NCBI RefSeq assembly: GCF_026169115.1
Contig: NZ_JAPFEA010000016.1
Span: 1 to 32,959, forward strand
Origin: Intestinimonas sp.
Lineage (GTDB): Bacteria; Bacillota; Clostridia; Oscillospirales; Oscillospiraceae
Direction: 5' to 3'
DNA: 32,959 nt
Below the pieces are notes generated by a model. It ran no database searches, had not been told where the DNA came from, and saw only the letters and a list, made by a program, of their open reading frames with translations. Both the position numbers and the translations under genes were made by a program. How positions within the stretch are numbered: the stretch's first letter is position 1; every line of letters begins with the position of its first letter. Shown here one piece after another: positions 7,600 to 14,589 of this stretch.

Positions 7600-7770
7600 G
7601 TGGATAGAGGAGCGGTGCGCCAGGTACCGCCGTGATGCAAAGGGTTGGCAGACTCAATGCGCGGCGTGAATGGGACCACCGCCGAAGGAACGGGGACGCT
7701 GCATGGAACCGTTTCTGCTCCGTGCGCTCAGCGCGTACGGAGTGTCATGACTACATGGTGCGCTATTCAC
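7600..7770 (+). promoter_or_regulatory. Lysine riboswitch (L box), predicted ON switch
   Basis: Five helices round a junction match the L-box pattern: P1 7600-7607 with 7763-7770 (eight pairs, one G-U); P2 base 7612-7617 with 7677-7682; P3 7689-7693 with 7709-7713; P4 7719-7724 with 7736-7741; P5 CATG/CATG around 7747-7757. Conserved L-box words are present in order: ATAGAGGAGCG, a GTA, CGCCGAAGG and GTGTCATG. It precedes lysine catabolic genes. The P1 3' strand (7763-7770) is part of the terminator 5' arm (7758-7778), so folding of the aptamer around lysine should prevent termination. The class call is secure from these motifs; the ON polarity is inferred from the overlap. Confidence 0.9.
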
Positions 7771-7810
7771 GTCAGGGCAGGGCCCTGGCGTGAATAGCGC
7801 ACCTTTTTTT
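7758..7810 (+). terminator. Riboswitch expression platform: intrinsic terminator
   Basis: Arms 7758-7778 and 7782-7802 pair over 21 positions (one G-U) round a three-base loop and are followed by seven T's (7804-7810). The 5' arm contains the 3' strand of riboswitch helix P1, so terminator and lysine-bound aptamer are mutually exclusive. Confidence 0.92.
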
Positions 7811-7817
7811 CGTTGTG

Positions 7818-7871
7818 AAGCGCTGTTCGAGTGCTGCCCTGTGGACAGTGCCCGGAGGCGCTTTGTTTTTT
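7818..7871 (+). terminator. Possible second, weaker terminator in the leader
   Basis: AAGCGC (7818-7823) pairs with GCGCTT (7858-7863). A six-pair inner stem with two G-U pairs is possible at about 7831-7850, and a T-rich run (7864-7871) follows. It is much weaker than the hairpin just upstream and might back it up or mark an older leader arrangement. Confidence 0.35.
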
Positions 7872-7913
7872 GCCCGGTGAATAAATTCTAAAAATTGACA
7901 GGAGGACATTACC

Positions 7914-8309
7914 ATGGAAGAGATCAAATCCCTGCTTCGGCTCCGTATGAGTGCAAAGGATGCCCACTACGGCGGAAATCTGGTGGACGGAGCCCACATG
8001 GTCCACCTTTTCGGCGATGTGGCCACCGAGCTGCTCATCATCAGCGACGGCGATGAGGGCCTGTTCTGTGCCTATGACAACGTGGAGTTCCTGGCTCCCG
8101 TGTACGCCGGCGATTACATTGAGGCCGAGGGCAAGATCACCAAGATCGGCAATACCTCCCGCAAGATGGAGTTCGAGGCCCGCAAGGTCATCATCTCCCG
8201 CCCCGACATCAACGACTCCGCCGCCGACGTGCTGGCTGAGCCCGTGGTGGTTTGCCGGGCCTCCGGTACCTGCGTGGTGCCCAAGGACAAGCAGCGCAAG
8301 GCCCGCTGA
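7914..8309 (+). CDS. kal: 3-aminobutyryl-CoA ammonia lyase
   Basis: A 131-residue single-domain hotdog-fold protein. In lysine fermentation Kal removes ammonia from L-3-aminobutyryl-CoA to give crotonyl-CoA, which then feeds butyrate formation. The [23 protein letters not shown] stretch is the hotdog helix region, kept here in the order seen in Kal proteins. The length is typical. It is the first gene after the lysine riboswitch, and the remaining pathway genes follow on the same strand in pathway-reverse order. AGGAGG (7900-7905) sets the ATG at 7914. Hotdog enzymes are hard to tell apart by sequence alone; the operon makes this call strong. Confidence 0.9.
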   Translation: MEEIKSLLRLRMSAKDAHYGGNLVDGAHMVHLFGDVATELLIISDGDEGLFCAYDNVEFLAPVYAGDYIEAEGKITKIGNTSRKMEFEARKVIISRPDINDSAADVLAEPVVVCRASGTCVVPKDKQRKAR

Positions 8310-8334
8310 GCAACAGACCGGACAGAAAGAAGGG

Positions 8335-8353
8335 CGGCTCCCTGTGGGGGCCG
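8335..8353 (+). repeat. Intercistronic hairpin between kal and kce
   Basis: CGGCTCCC (8335-8342) and GGGGGCCG (8346-8353) pair over eight positions with one G-U around a TGT loop. There is no T tract, so read-through is expected. It may stabilise an mRNA end. Confidence 0.4.
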
Positions 8354-8384
8354 GCAACAACGTAACAGGAAAGGAGCGGTCCCA

Positions 8385-9203
8385 TTGGAGAAGCTGATTA
8401 TCACCGCCGCCATCTGCGGCGCAGAGGTCACCAAGGAACACAATCCCGCCGTCCCCTACACGGTGGAGGAAATGGTGCGGGAGGCCAAGAGCGCCTTTGA
8501 AGCCGGCGCCGCGGTCATCCACGTGCACGTCCGTGAGGACGACGGCACCCCCACCCAGGACCGGGAGCGGTTCCGCGTGGTGCTGGACGCCATCAAGGAA
8601 GCCTGCCCTGGCGTCATTCTGATCCCCTCTACCGGCGGCGCCACCGGCATGACCCCGGAGGAGCGGCTGCAGCCCACCGAGCTGATGCCTGAGATGGCCA
8701 CGCTGGACTGCGGTACCTGCAACTTCAGCGACGACATCTTCGTCAATGACATGCCCACCATGCGGGCCTTCGGCAAGCGGATGCTGGAGAACAACATCAA
8801 GCCCGAGTATGAGTGCTTTGAGATCGGCCACCTGGACACCATTGTGAACATGGCCAACAAGGGCCTGGTGCCCGGCGCTCCCATGCAGTTCAACTTCGTC
8901 CTGGGCGTCAACGGCTGCACCCCTGCCACCGTGGGCAACCTGGACTATCTGGTCAAGCAGATCCCCGCCGGGTCCACCTGGACCGTCACCGGTGTGGGCC
9001 GGGGCGCCTGGCCCATGGCCGCCGCCGGCATCGTAATGGGCGGTAACGTCCGTGTGGGCTTCGAGGACAACATCTACCTGGAAAAGGGCCGCAAGGCCGC
9101 CTCCAACGGCGAGCTGGTGGCCAAGGTGGTCCGCCTGGCCAAGGAGCTGGGCCGTGAGATCGCCACCCCCGACGAGGCCCGCAAGATCCTGGGCCTGGCC
9201 TGA
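8385..9203 (+). CDS. kce: 3-keto-5-aminohexanoate cleavage enzyme
   Basis: A 272-residue TIM-barrel (former DUF849, BKACE) enzyme that converts 5-amino-3-oxohexanoate and acetyl-CoA to acetoacetate and 3-aminobutyryl-CoA. Active-site residues known from the characterised Kce line up: Glu14, His46 and His48 (VIHVHVRE), Ser82, Thr106, and RVGFED, whose Arg223, Glu227 and Asp228 match the literature Arg226, Glu230 and Asp231 with a three-residue shift. The catalytic zinc ligands are thus intact. The start is TTG at 8385, preceded by AAAGGAG; there is no in-frame ATG with a better site. The gene sits between kal and kdd, as in other lysine fermenters. Confidence 0.95.
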   Translation: MEKLIITAAICGAEVTKEHNPAVPYTVEEMVREAKSAFEAGAAVIHVHVREDDGTPTQDRERFRVVLDAIKEACPGVILIPSTGGATGMTPEERLQPTELMPEMATLDCGTCNFSDDIFVNDMPTMRAFGKRMLENNIKPEYECFEIGHLDTIVNMANKGLVPGAPMQFNFVLGVNGCTPATVGNLDYLVKQIPAGSTWTVTGVGRGAWPMAAAGIVMGGNVRVGFEDNIYLEKGRKAASNGELVAKVVRLAKELGREIATPDEARKILGLA

Positions 9204-9268
9204 TCCACTGCGTTCCCGCCGGGGGTGGGCGCGACCGGGGACCCGCGTCCGCCCTCCGGCATCCATAG

Positions 9269-9415
9269 ATCCAAACCAAATTCATTTCCCATTCCCAATT
9301 TCCAAACCAATTACCCAAACCGATCCCAAATTCCCAATTCCCAATCCAATATCCATTTCCCAAAACCAAACCAAAACCATTTCCCATTCCCAACTCTGTT
9401 TCCCAACAGAAAGAA
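9269..9415 (+). other. C/A/T-rich, almost G-free tract between kce and kdd
   Basis: About 147 nt of the coding strand contain only two G's (near 9322 and 9398), built from degenerate repeats of CCAATT, CCCAATT and CCAAA words. The rest of the window is G-rich. On the opposite strand it gives several GGG runs four to eight bases apart. It is non-coding in all frames as far as I can tell. Possible roles are a Rho loading region, an unstructured mRNA spacer, or a simple-sequence expansion. Confidence 0.7.
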
Positions 9416-9478
9416 AAGGTTCCCAACCATCCGACAAAACGGAGCGGTCCCCAAAGCAGAATGTATGGAGGTCAAAAC

Positions 9479-10519
9479 ATGCAGAAGAAAGGCAACAAGT
9501 ACGGTGTCCATCGCGTGATCGAGCCCCAGGGCCTTCTGACCCAGGCTGCCAAGAAAATCGACAACACCATGGAATGCTGGTCCAACGAGATCCTGTGCGA
9601 CGTGTCCGCCCTGAACATCGATTCCGCTTCCTTCACTCAGATCTATGAAGCCTGTGGCAAGGACCTGGGCAAGACTGAGCAGATGATCCTGGATATCGTG
9701 GGCGAGCGCGGCAAGATGCAGAATCCTGTCACTGGTTCCGGCGGCATGTTCATCGGTACTGTCCGCGAGATCGGTGAGGATCTGGTGGGCAAGATCGATC
9801 TGAAGGTGGGCGACAAGATTGCCTCCCTGGTCTCCCTGTCCCTGACCCCCCTGAAGATCAACAAGATCAAGGCCATCCACCCCGAGATCGACCGCGTGGA
9901 TGTGGATGCCCAGGCCATTCTCTTTGAGTCCGGCCTGTATGCCAAGCTCCCCGACGACATGAGCGAGGAGCTGGCTCTGGCCGCTCTGGACGTGGCCGGC
10001 GCTCCCGCTCAGACCGCCAAGCTGGTCAAGCCTGGCGATTCCGTCCTCGTTCTGGGCGGCGCCGGCAAGGGCGGCATGATGTGCTGCTACGAGGCCATGA
10101 AGCGCGTCGGCCCCACCGGCAACGTGGTCGCCCTGGTCATCTGCCAGGAGGATGCCGACCTCCTCAAGAGCATGAACCTCTGCCACCACGCCATCGTGGG
10201 CTCCGCCACCAACCCCGTGGAGGTGCTGGAGAAGTCCCTGGCGGCCAACGGCGGCAAGGAGTACGATATCTCCATCCTCATCGTCAATGTCCCCGCCTGT
10301 GAGATGAGCGCCATCCTCCCCGTCCGGGACAACGGCACCGTCTACTGCTTCTCCATGGCCACCGACTTCGCCAAGGCCGCTCTGGGCGCCGAGGGCTGCG
10401 GCAAGGACGTCACCATGGTCATCGGCAACGGCTACACCAAGGACCACGCCGAGATCACCCTGGCCGAGCTCCGTGAGAACGCTCAGCTCAAGTCCTACTT
10501 CGAGAAAAAGTACCTGTAA
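9479..10519 (+). CDS. kdd: L-erythro-3,5-diaminohexanoate dehydrogenase
   Basis: A 346-residue NAD(P)-dependent oxidative deaminase turning 3,5-diaminohexanoate into 5-amino-3-oxohexanoate plus ammonia. The C-terminal half holds a Rossmann fold with VLGGAGKGGMM as the dinucleotide-binding loop; the N-terminal half starts with KYGVHRVIEPQGLLTQAAKK, characteristic of Kdd proteins. The length matches the family. I chose the ATG at 9479 because GGAGGT (9467-9472) lies six bases before it; an upstream in-frame ATG at 9461 has no ribosome site. It lies between kce and kamA in the order expected for clostridial lysine operons. Confidence 0.93.
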   Translation: MQKKGNKYGVHRVIEPQGLLTQAAKKIDNTMECWSNEILCDVSALNIDSASFTQIYEACGKDLGKTEQMILDIVGERGKMQNPVTGSGGMFIGTVREIGEDLVGKIDLKVGDKIASLVSLSLTPLKINKIKAIHPEIDRVDVDAQAILFESGLYAKLPDDMSEELALAALDVAGAPAQTAKLVKPGDSVLVLGGAGKGGMMCCYEAMKRVGPTGNVVALVICQEDADLLKSMNLCHHAIVGSATNPVEVLEKSLAANGGKEYDISILIVNVPACEMSAILPVRDNGTVYCFSMATDFAKAALGAEGCGKDVTMVIGNGYTKDHAEITLAELRENAQLKSYFEKKYL

Positions 10520-10546
10520 GGGGTTCCGAACGGACCTTCTTCCCAG

Positions 10547-10582
10547 CGCCCGGTGCGGGCGTGGAACGGGCCCATGAGCCCG
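10547..10582 (+). repeat. Two small hairpins between kdd and kamA
   Basis: CGCCC/GGGCG (10547-10551 with 10557-10561) and CGGGC/GCCCG (about 10567-10582) form two short GC stems in the 88 bp spacer. Neither is followed by a T tract. Confidence 0.35.
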
Positions 10583-10607
10583 ATACGACGAAAGGCGGTT
10601 ATATACT

Positions 10608-11879
10608 ATGATCTATCAGAACGAGTCTCGCCGTAAGCAGCTTTTCCCCGATGTCTCTGACGCCGATTGGAACGACTGGCACTGGCAGGTCGCCAACCGG
10701 GCCGAGACCCTGGAGGACCTGAAGAAGTACATCACCCTGACCCCCGAGGAGGAAGAGGGCGTCAAGGCCTGCCTGGGCACCCTGCGTATGGCCATCACCC
10801 CCTACTACCTCTCCCTCATCGATCCCGATGATCCCCACGATCCCATCCGGAAGCAGGCCATTCCCACCGCCAAGGAGCTCCATCAGTCCTGCGCGGATCT
10901 GCTCGATCCCCTCCACGAGGACTCCGACTCCCCGGTGCCCGGCCTCACCCACCGGTATCCTGACCGCGTTCTGCTGCTGACCACCGACCAGTGCTCCATG
11001 TACTGCCGTCACTGCACCCGCCGCCGCTTCGCCGGCCAGCACGATACCAGCGTGCCCGTGGAGCAGATCGACAAGTGCATCGAGTACATCCGCAACACCC
11101 CCACCGTCCGCGACGTTCTCCTCTCCGGCGGCGACGTGCTCATGATCTCCGACGAGATGCTGGAGTACATCATCTCCCGCCTGCGTGAGATCCCCCACGT
11201 GGAGATCGTCCGTCTGGGCTCCCGCACCCCCGTGGTGTGCCCCCAGCGCATTACCCCCGAGCTGTGTGCCATGCTCAAGAAGTATCATCCCGTGTGGCTC
11301 AACACCCACTTCAACCATCCCAAGGAGATCACTCAGGAGGCCGCCGAGGCCTGCGCCCGTCTGGCCGACGCCGGTGTGCCTCTGGGCAACCAGTCCGTGC
11401 TCCTGGCCGGCGTGAACGACTGTGTTCACACCATGAAGAAGCTGGTCCAGATGCTGGTCCAGATCCGCGTGCGTCCCTACTACATCTATCAGTGTGACCT
11501 GTCCATGGGTCTGGAGCACTTCCGTACCCCCGTCAGCAAGGGCATCGAGATCATCGAGGCTCTGCGCGGCCACACCTCCGGCTACTGCGTGCCCACCTTC
11601 GTGGTGGACGCCCCCGGCGGCGGCGGCAAGACTCCTGTCATGCCTCAGTACGTCATCTCCCAGACGCCTCATAAGGTCATCCTCCGCAACTACGAGGGCG
11701 TCATCACCACCTACACCGAGCCCGAGCACTACGAGGAGACCTGCCAGTGTGAGTACTGCAAGGCCGAGCGCGAGGGCAAGCGCAAGGTGGAGCTCATGGG
11801 CGTGGCCGGCCTGGAGCGCGGTCAGGCGCTGTCCATGGAGCCTGCTAACCTGGAGCGTCACAAGAGAGAGATGCACTAA
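10608..11879 (+). CDS. kamA: Lysine 2,3-aminomutase (radical SAM, PLP)
   Basis: A 423-residue radical-SAM enzyme that interconverts L-lysine and L-beta-lysine, the first step of the pathway. The cluster motif CSMYCRHC gives Cys129, Cys133 and Cys136. Lys341 in PGGGGK is the PLP-binding lysine. Asp297 and Asp334 match the two aspartates that hold the substrate amino group. The zinc ligands are present as Cys272 and CQCEYC (Cys379, 381, 384). All are offset by four from the Clostridium subterminale enzyme, so the protein should be fully active. The ATG at 10608 follows AAAGGCGG. Conservation of the substrate aspartates favours lysine over glutamate or EF-P lysine as substrate. Confidence 0.97.
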   Translation: MIYQNESRRKQLFPDVSDADWNDWHWQVANRAETLEDLKKYITLTPEEEEGVKACLGTLRMAITPYYLSLIDPDDPHDPIRKQAIPTAKELHQSCADLLDPLHEDSDSPVPGLTHRYPDRVLLLTTDQCSMYCRHCTRRRFAGQHDTSVPVEQIDKCIEYIRNTPTVRDVLLSGGDVLMISDEMLEYIISRLREIPHVEIVRLGSRTPVVCPQRITPELCAMLKKYHPVWLNTHFNHPKEITQEAAEACARLADAGVPLGNQSVLLAGVNDCVHTMKKLVQMLVQIRVRPYYIYQCDLSMGLEHFRTPVSKGIEIIEALRGHTSGYCVPTFVVDAPGGGGKTPVMPQYVISQTPHKVILRNYEGVITTYTEPEHYEETCQCEYCKAEREGKRKVELMGVAGLERGQALSMEPANLERHKREMH

Positions 11880-11892
11880 TTTTTGCCCGTAA

Positions 11893-12001
11893 GCGGGACG
11901 AGAGATCGGACGCGGAGGACCTCAGACGGTGAGACCGCCGGTCCGATGCCCGGGCCCATCTGTGGGCCCGGGCCGTCCCCTTTCTCGTCTCGCTCCTTTT
12001 T
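11893..12001 (+). ncRNA. Candidate structured RNA / attenuator between kamA and kamD
   Basis: A ten-pair closing helix (11893-11902 with 11984-11993, one G-U) encloses two hairpins. One is a long stem (11905-11911 with 11941-11947, continued by 11912-11915 with 11935-11938 and CTCA/TGAG at 11921-11933). The other is a perfect 11 bp hairpin (11948-11958 with 11963-11973). Five T's (11997-12001) follow the closing helix. The three-way junction plus U tract looks like an attenuator or processing element. No riboswitch class known to me matches, and no B12 box is visible. Folding was by eye only; an alternative pairs GGGAC at 11895-11899 with GTCCC at 11975-11979. Confidence 0.5.
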
Positions 12002-12028
12002 CCCAAATCTATGGAATGGAAGTGATAT

Positions 12029-13591
12029 GTGTTGGAATCCAAGCTCAATCTGAACTTTGACCTTGTGGAGCAGGCCCGTAACCATGCTTCCAAGGTGGCT
12101 GACGATACCCAGCGTTTCATCGACCGGCACACCACCGTGGCCGTGGAGCGTACCGTGTGCCGTCTGCTGGGCATCGACGGTGTCAACAGCTTCGACGTGC
12201 CCCTGCCCAACGTGGTGGTGGAGCATCTGACCGGCAAGGGCGCCCTGGGTCAGGGCGCCGCCTTCTGGATCGGCAACGCCATGGTGGAGACCGGCAAAGC
12301 GCCCCAGGCCATCGCCGAGGCTGTGGCTGACGGCTCTCTGGACCTCGCCGCCCTCCCCGTTCACAGCGATGCCGACATCGACAAGGCCCTGGACCCCGTG
12401 GTGCAGGACTCCCTGAAGAAGATCGCCGATCACCGCAACCACCGCGAGGAGCTCCTGGCCAAGTATGGCGACAAGCAGGGCCCCTGGATCTACCTCATCG
12501 TGGCCACCGGCAACATCTATGAGGACATCGTCCAGGCCACCGCCGCCGCCCGCCAGGGCGCCGACGTCATCGCCGTCATCCGTACCACCGGCCAGTCCCT
12601 TCTGGACTATGTGCCCTACGGCGCCACCACCGAGGGCTTCGGCGGCACCTACGCCACCCAGGAGAACTTCCGTCTCATGCGTGAGGCCCTGGACAAGGTG
12701 GGCGAGGAGCTGGGCCACTACATCCGCCTGTGCAACTACTGCTCCGGCCTGTGCATGCCCGAGATCGCCGCCATGGGCGCCTTCGAGGGCCTGGACGTGA
12801 TGCTCAACGACGCCCTCTACGGCATCCTCTTCCGCGACATCAACATGCAGCGCACCCTGGTGGACCAGTCCTTCTCCCGCGCCATCAACGCCTACGCCGG
12901 CGTGGTCATCAACACCGGCGAGGACAACTACCTCACCACCGCCGACGCTGTGGAGGAGGCCCACACCGTGCTGGCCTCCCAGTTCCTCAACGAGCAGTTC
13001 GCCCTCCGCGCCGGCCTCCCCGAGGAGCAGATGGGCCTGGGACATGCCTTTGAGATCGACCCCGCCGTGGAGAACGGTTTCCTCTACGAGCTGGCCCAGG
13101 CCGAGATGGCCCGGGAGATCTTCCCCAAGGCACCCCTGAAGTACATGCCCCCCACCAAGTTCATGACCGGCAACGTCTTCCGCGGCCATGTGCAGGACGC
13201 CCTCTTCAACATCGTCACCATCCTCACCGGCCAGAAGATCCACCTGCTGGGTATGATGACTGAGGCCATCCACACCCCCTTCCTCTCCGACCGGTATCTG
13301 GCCATCGAGAATGCCCAGTACATCTTCCGCACCATGCAGGACCTGGGCTCCGAGCTGGTCTTCAAGGAAGGCGGCATCATGCAGAACCGCGCCAACGACG
13401 TCCTCACCAAGGCCAACGAGCTGCTGGCTGAGATCGAGCGCGTAGGCATCTTCGAGACCCTGGAGAAGGGCATCTTTGCCGACATCAAGCGTCCTCGTGA
13501 CGGCGGCAAGGGCCTGGACGGCGTCTTCCAGAAGACGCCCGGCTACCGCAATCCCTTTATGGAGCCCATGATGAAAGGAGGCGCTCGCTAA
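12029..13591 (+). CDS. kamD: Lysine 5,6-aminomutase, large (alpha) subunit
   Basis: The 520-residue catalytic subunit of the adenosylcobalamin- and PLP-dependent aminomutase that moves the terminal amino group of beta-lysine (or D-lysine) to give 3,5-diaminohexanoate (or 2,5-diaminohexanoate). It should form the TIM barrel that sandwiches the cofactors with KamE. The length matches characterised alpha subunits. The start is GTG at 12029 with GGAAG (12018-12022) upstream; the overlapping ATG at 12027 is out of frame. The stop shares one base with the kamE start (TAATG), giving tight translational coupling suited to a 1:1 complex. Arginine codons are mostly CGC/CGT, unlike the CGG-rich neighbours, suggesting high expression. 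Confidence 0.95.
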   Translation: MLESKLNLNFDLVEQARNHASKVADDTQRFIDRHTTVAVERTVCRLLGIDGVNSFDVPLPNVVVEHLTGKGALGQGAAFWIGNAMVETGKAPQAIAEAVADGSLDLAALPVHSDADIDKALDPVVQDSLKKIADHRNHREELLAKYGDKQGPWIYLIVATGNIYEDIVQATAAARQGADVIAVIRTTGQSLLDYVPYGATTEGFGGTYATQENFRLMREALDKVGEELGHYIRLCNYCSGLCMPEIAAMGAFEGLDVMLNDALYGILFRDINMQRTLVDQSFSRAINAYAGVVINTGEDNYLTTADAVEEAHTVLASQFLNEQFALRAGLPEEQMGLGHAFEIDPAVENGFLYELAQAEMAREIFPKAPLKYMPPTKFMTGNVFRGHVQDALFNIVTILTGQKIHLLGMMTEAIHTPFLSDRYLAIENAQYIFRTMQDLGSELVFKEGGIMQNRANDVLTKANELLAEIERVGIFETLEKGIFADIKRPRDGGKGLDGVFQKTPGYRNPFMEPMMKGGAR

Positions 13592-14382
13592 TGAGTTCCG
13601 GACTGTATCAAATCAGAGATAAGGACCTGGACACCACCCTGGATCTCACCAAGCTGCGCCCCTATGGCGACACCATGAACGACGGCAAGATCCAGCTCTC
13701 CTTCACCCTGCCTGTGAAAGATGATGACAAGGGTGCCGCCGCCGCCGTGCAGCTGGCCCAGAAGATGGGGATCGCTGATCCCAACGTGGCCCTGCGCCAG
13801 AAGCTGGATGAGACCTTTACCTTCTATGTGGTCTATGGTGCCACCACCCACAGCGTCAACTACAATGAGATCGAGGTCCTCACCGTGGCCGACGAGGCCA
13901 TGAGCATGGAGGAGACCAACGAGTACATCAAGGAGCACATCGGCCGCAAGCTGGTGGTGGTGGGCGCTTCCACCGGCACCGACGCCCATACCGTGGGCAT
14001 CGACGCCATCATGAACCGGAAGGGCTTCGCCGGCCACTACGGCCTGGAGCGCTACGAGATGGTGGAAGCCTACAACCTGGGCTCTCAGGTCCCCAACGAC
14101 GAGTTCCTCCACAAGGCCGAGGAGCTCAATGCCGACATCCTCCTCATCTCCCAGACCGTCACCCAGAAGGATGTCCACATCAAGAACATGACCGAGTTCA
14201 TTGAGCTGGCTGAGGCCGAGGGTGTCCGCGACAAGATGGTCCTCTGCTGCGGCGGCGCCCGCGTGACCCACGCGCTGGCCAAGGAGCTGGGCTTCGACGC
14301 CGGCTTCGGCGCCGGTACCTATGCCGACGACGTCATCACCTTCGCCGCCAAGGAGATCGCCCGCCGCATGGGCCGCGAGTGA
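13591..14382 (+). CDS. kamE: Lysine 5,6-aminomutase, small (beta) subunit, B12-binding
   Basis: The 263-residue cobalamin-binding subunit partnering KamD. It carries the base-off B12 motif DAHTVG (Asp131, His133, Gly136), in which His133 is the lower cobalt ligand. Lys144 stands at the same residue number as the lysine reported to form the PLP aldimine in the characterised beta subunit. The N-terminal ~90 residues are the dimerisation domain; the Rossmann-like B12 domain follows. The AAAGGAGG ribosome site lies inside the end of kamD and the ATG overlaps its stop. This is the last gene of the operon, followed by a strong terminator at 14428-14464. Confidence 0.96.
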   Translation: MSSGLYQIRDKDLDTTLDLTKLRPYGDTMNDGKIQLSFTLPVKDDDKGAAAAVQLAQKMGIADPNVALRQKLDETFTFYVVYGATTHSVNYNEIEVLTVADEAMSMEETNEYIKEHIGRKLVVVGASTGTDAHTVGIDAIMNRKGFAGHYGLERYEMVEAYNLGSQVPNDEFLHKAEELNADILLISQTVTQKDVHIKNMTEFIELAEAEGVRDKMVLCCGGARVTHALAKELGFDAGFGAGTYADDVITFAAKEIARRMGRE

Positions 14383-14427
14383 GTTTCCGGCACGATACAT
14401 GATATCTTACATATAATGTATCCCAGA

Positions 14428-14464
14428 CGCCCCGACAGGCATTTTGCCTGTCGGGGCGCTTTTT
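14428..14464 (+). terminator. Terminator of the kal-kamE operon
   Basis: Arms 14428-14441 and 14445-14458 pair perfectly over 14 bases round a TTT loop, followed by five T's (14460-14464). It separates the lysine operon from the hydrogenase gene. Confidence 0.93.
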
Positions 14465-14521
14465 GATGCCAAAAGCAAAAAATGGAGCAGACAGAGGGAA
14501 AAGTTTTTCACATTCAGATGC

Positions 14522-14550
14522 TTTACAAGGCGGAGGATTTGCGGTATTCT
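14522..14550 (+). promoter_or_regulatory. Promoter candidate for the hydrogenase gene
   Basis: TTTACA (14522-14527) and TATTCT (14545-14550) are spaced by 17 bases, 40 bases before the start codon. Each box has one mismatch from the sigma-A consensus. Confidence 0.6.
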
Positions 14551-14589
14551 GGTAGTGCCAATTTGAAGTGAAAGGGACGAAAAGAATCC

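Noticed and set aside
7600-7770. Lysine-OFF riboswitch of the usual biosynthetic type
   Set aside because: An OFF switch needs an antiterminator competing with the terminator when lysine is absent. Here the terminator arm itself overlaps P1, and the operon is catabolic.
11880-12028. Cobalamin riboswitch before kamDE
   Set aside because: I looked for a B12 box and the usual extended aptamer and saw neither. The stretch is too short and is mostly accounted for by three helices.
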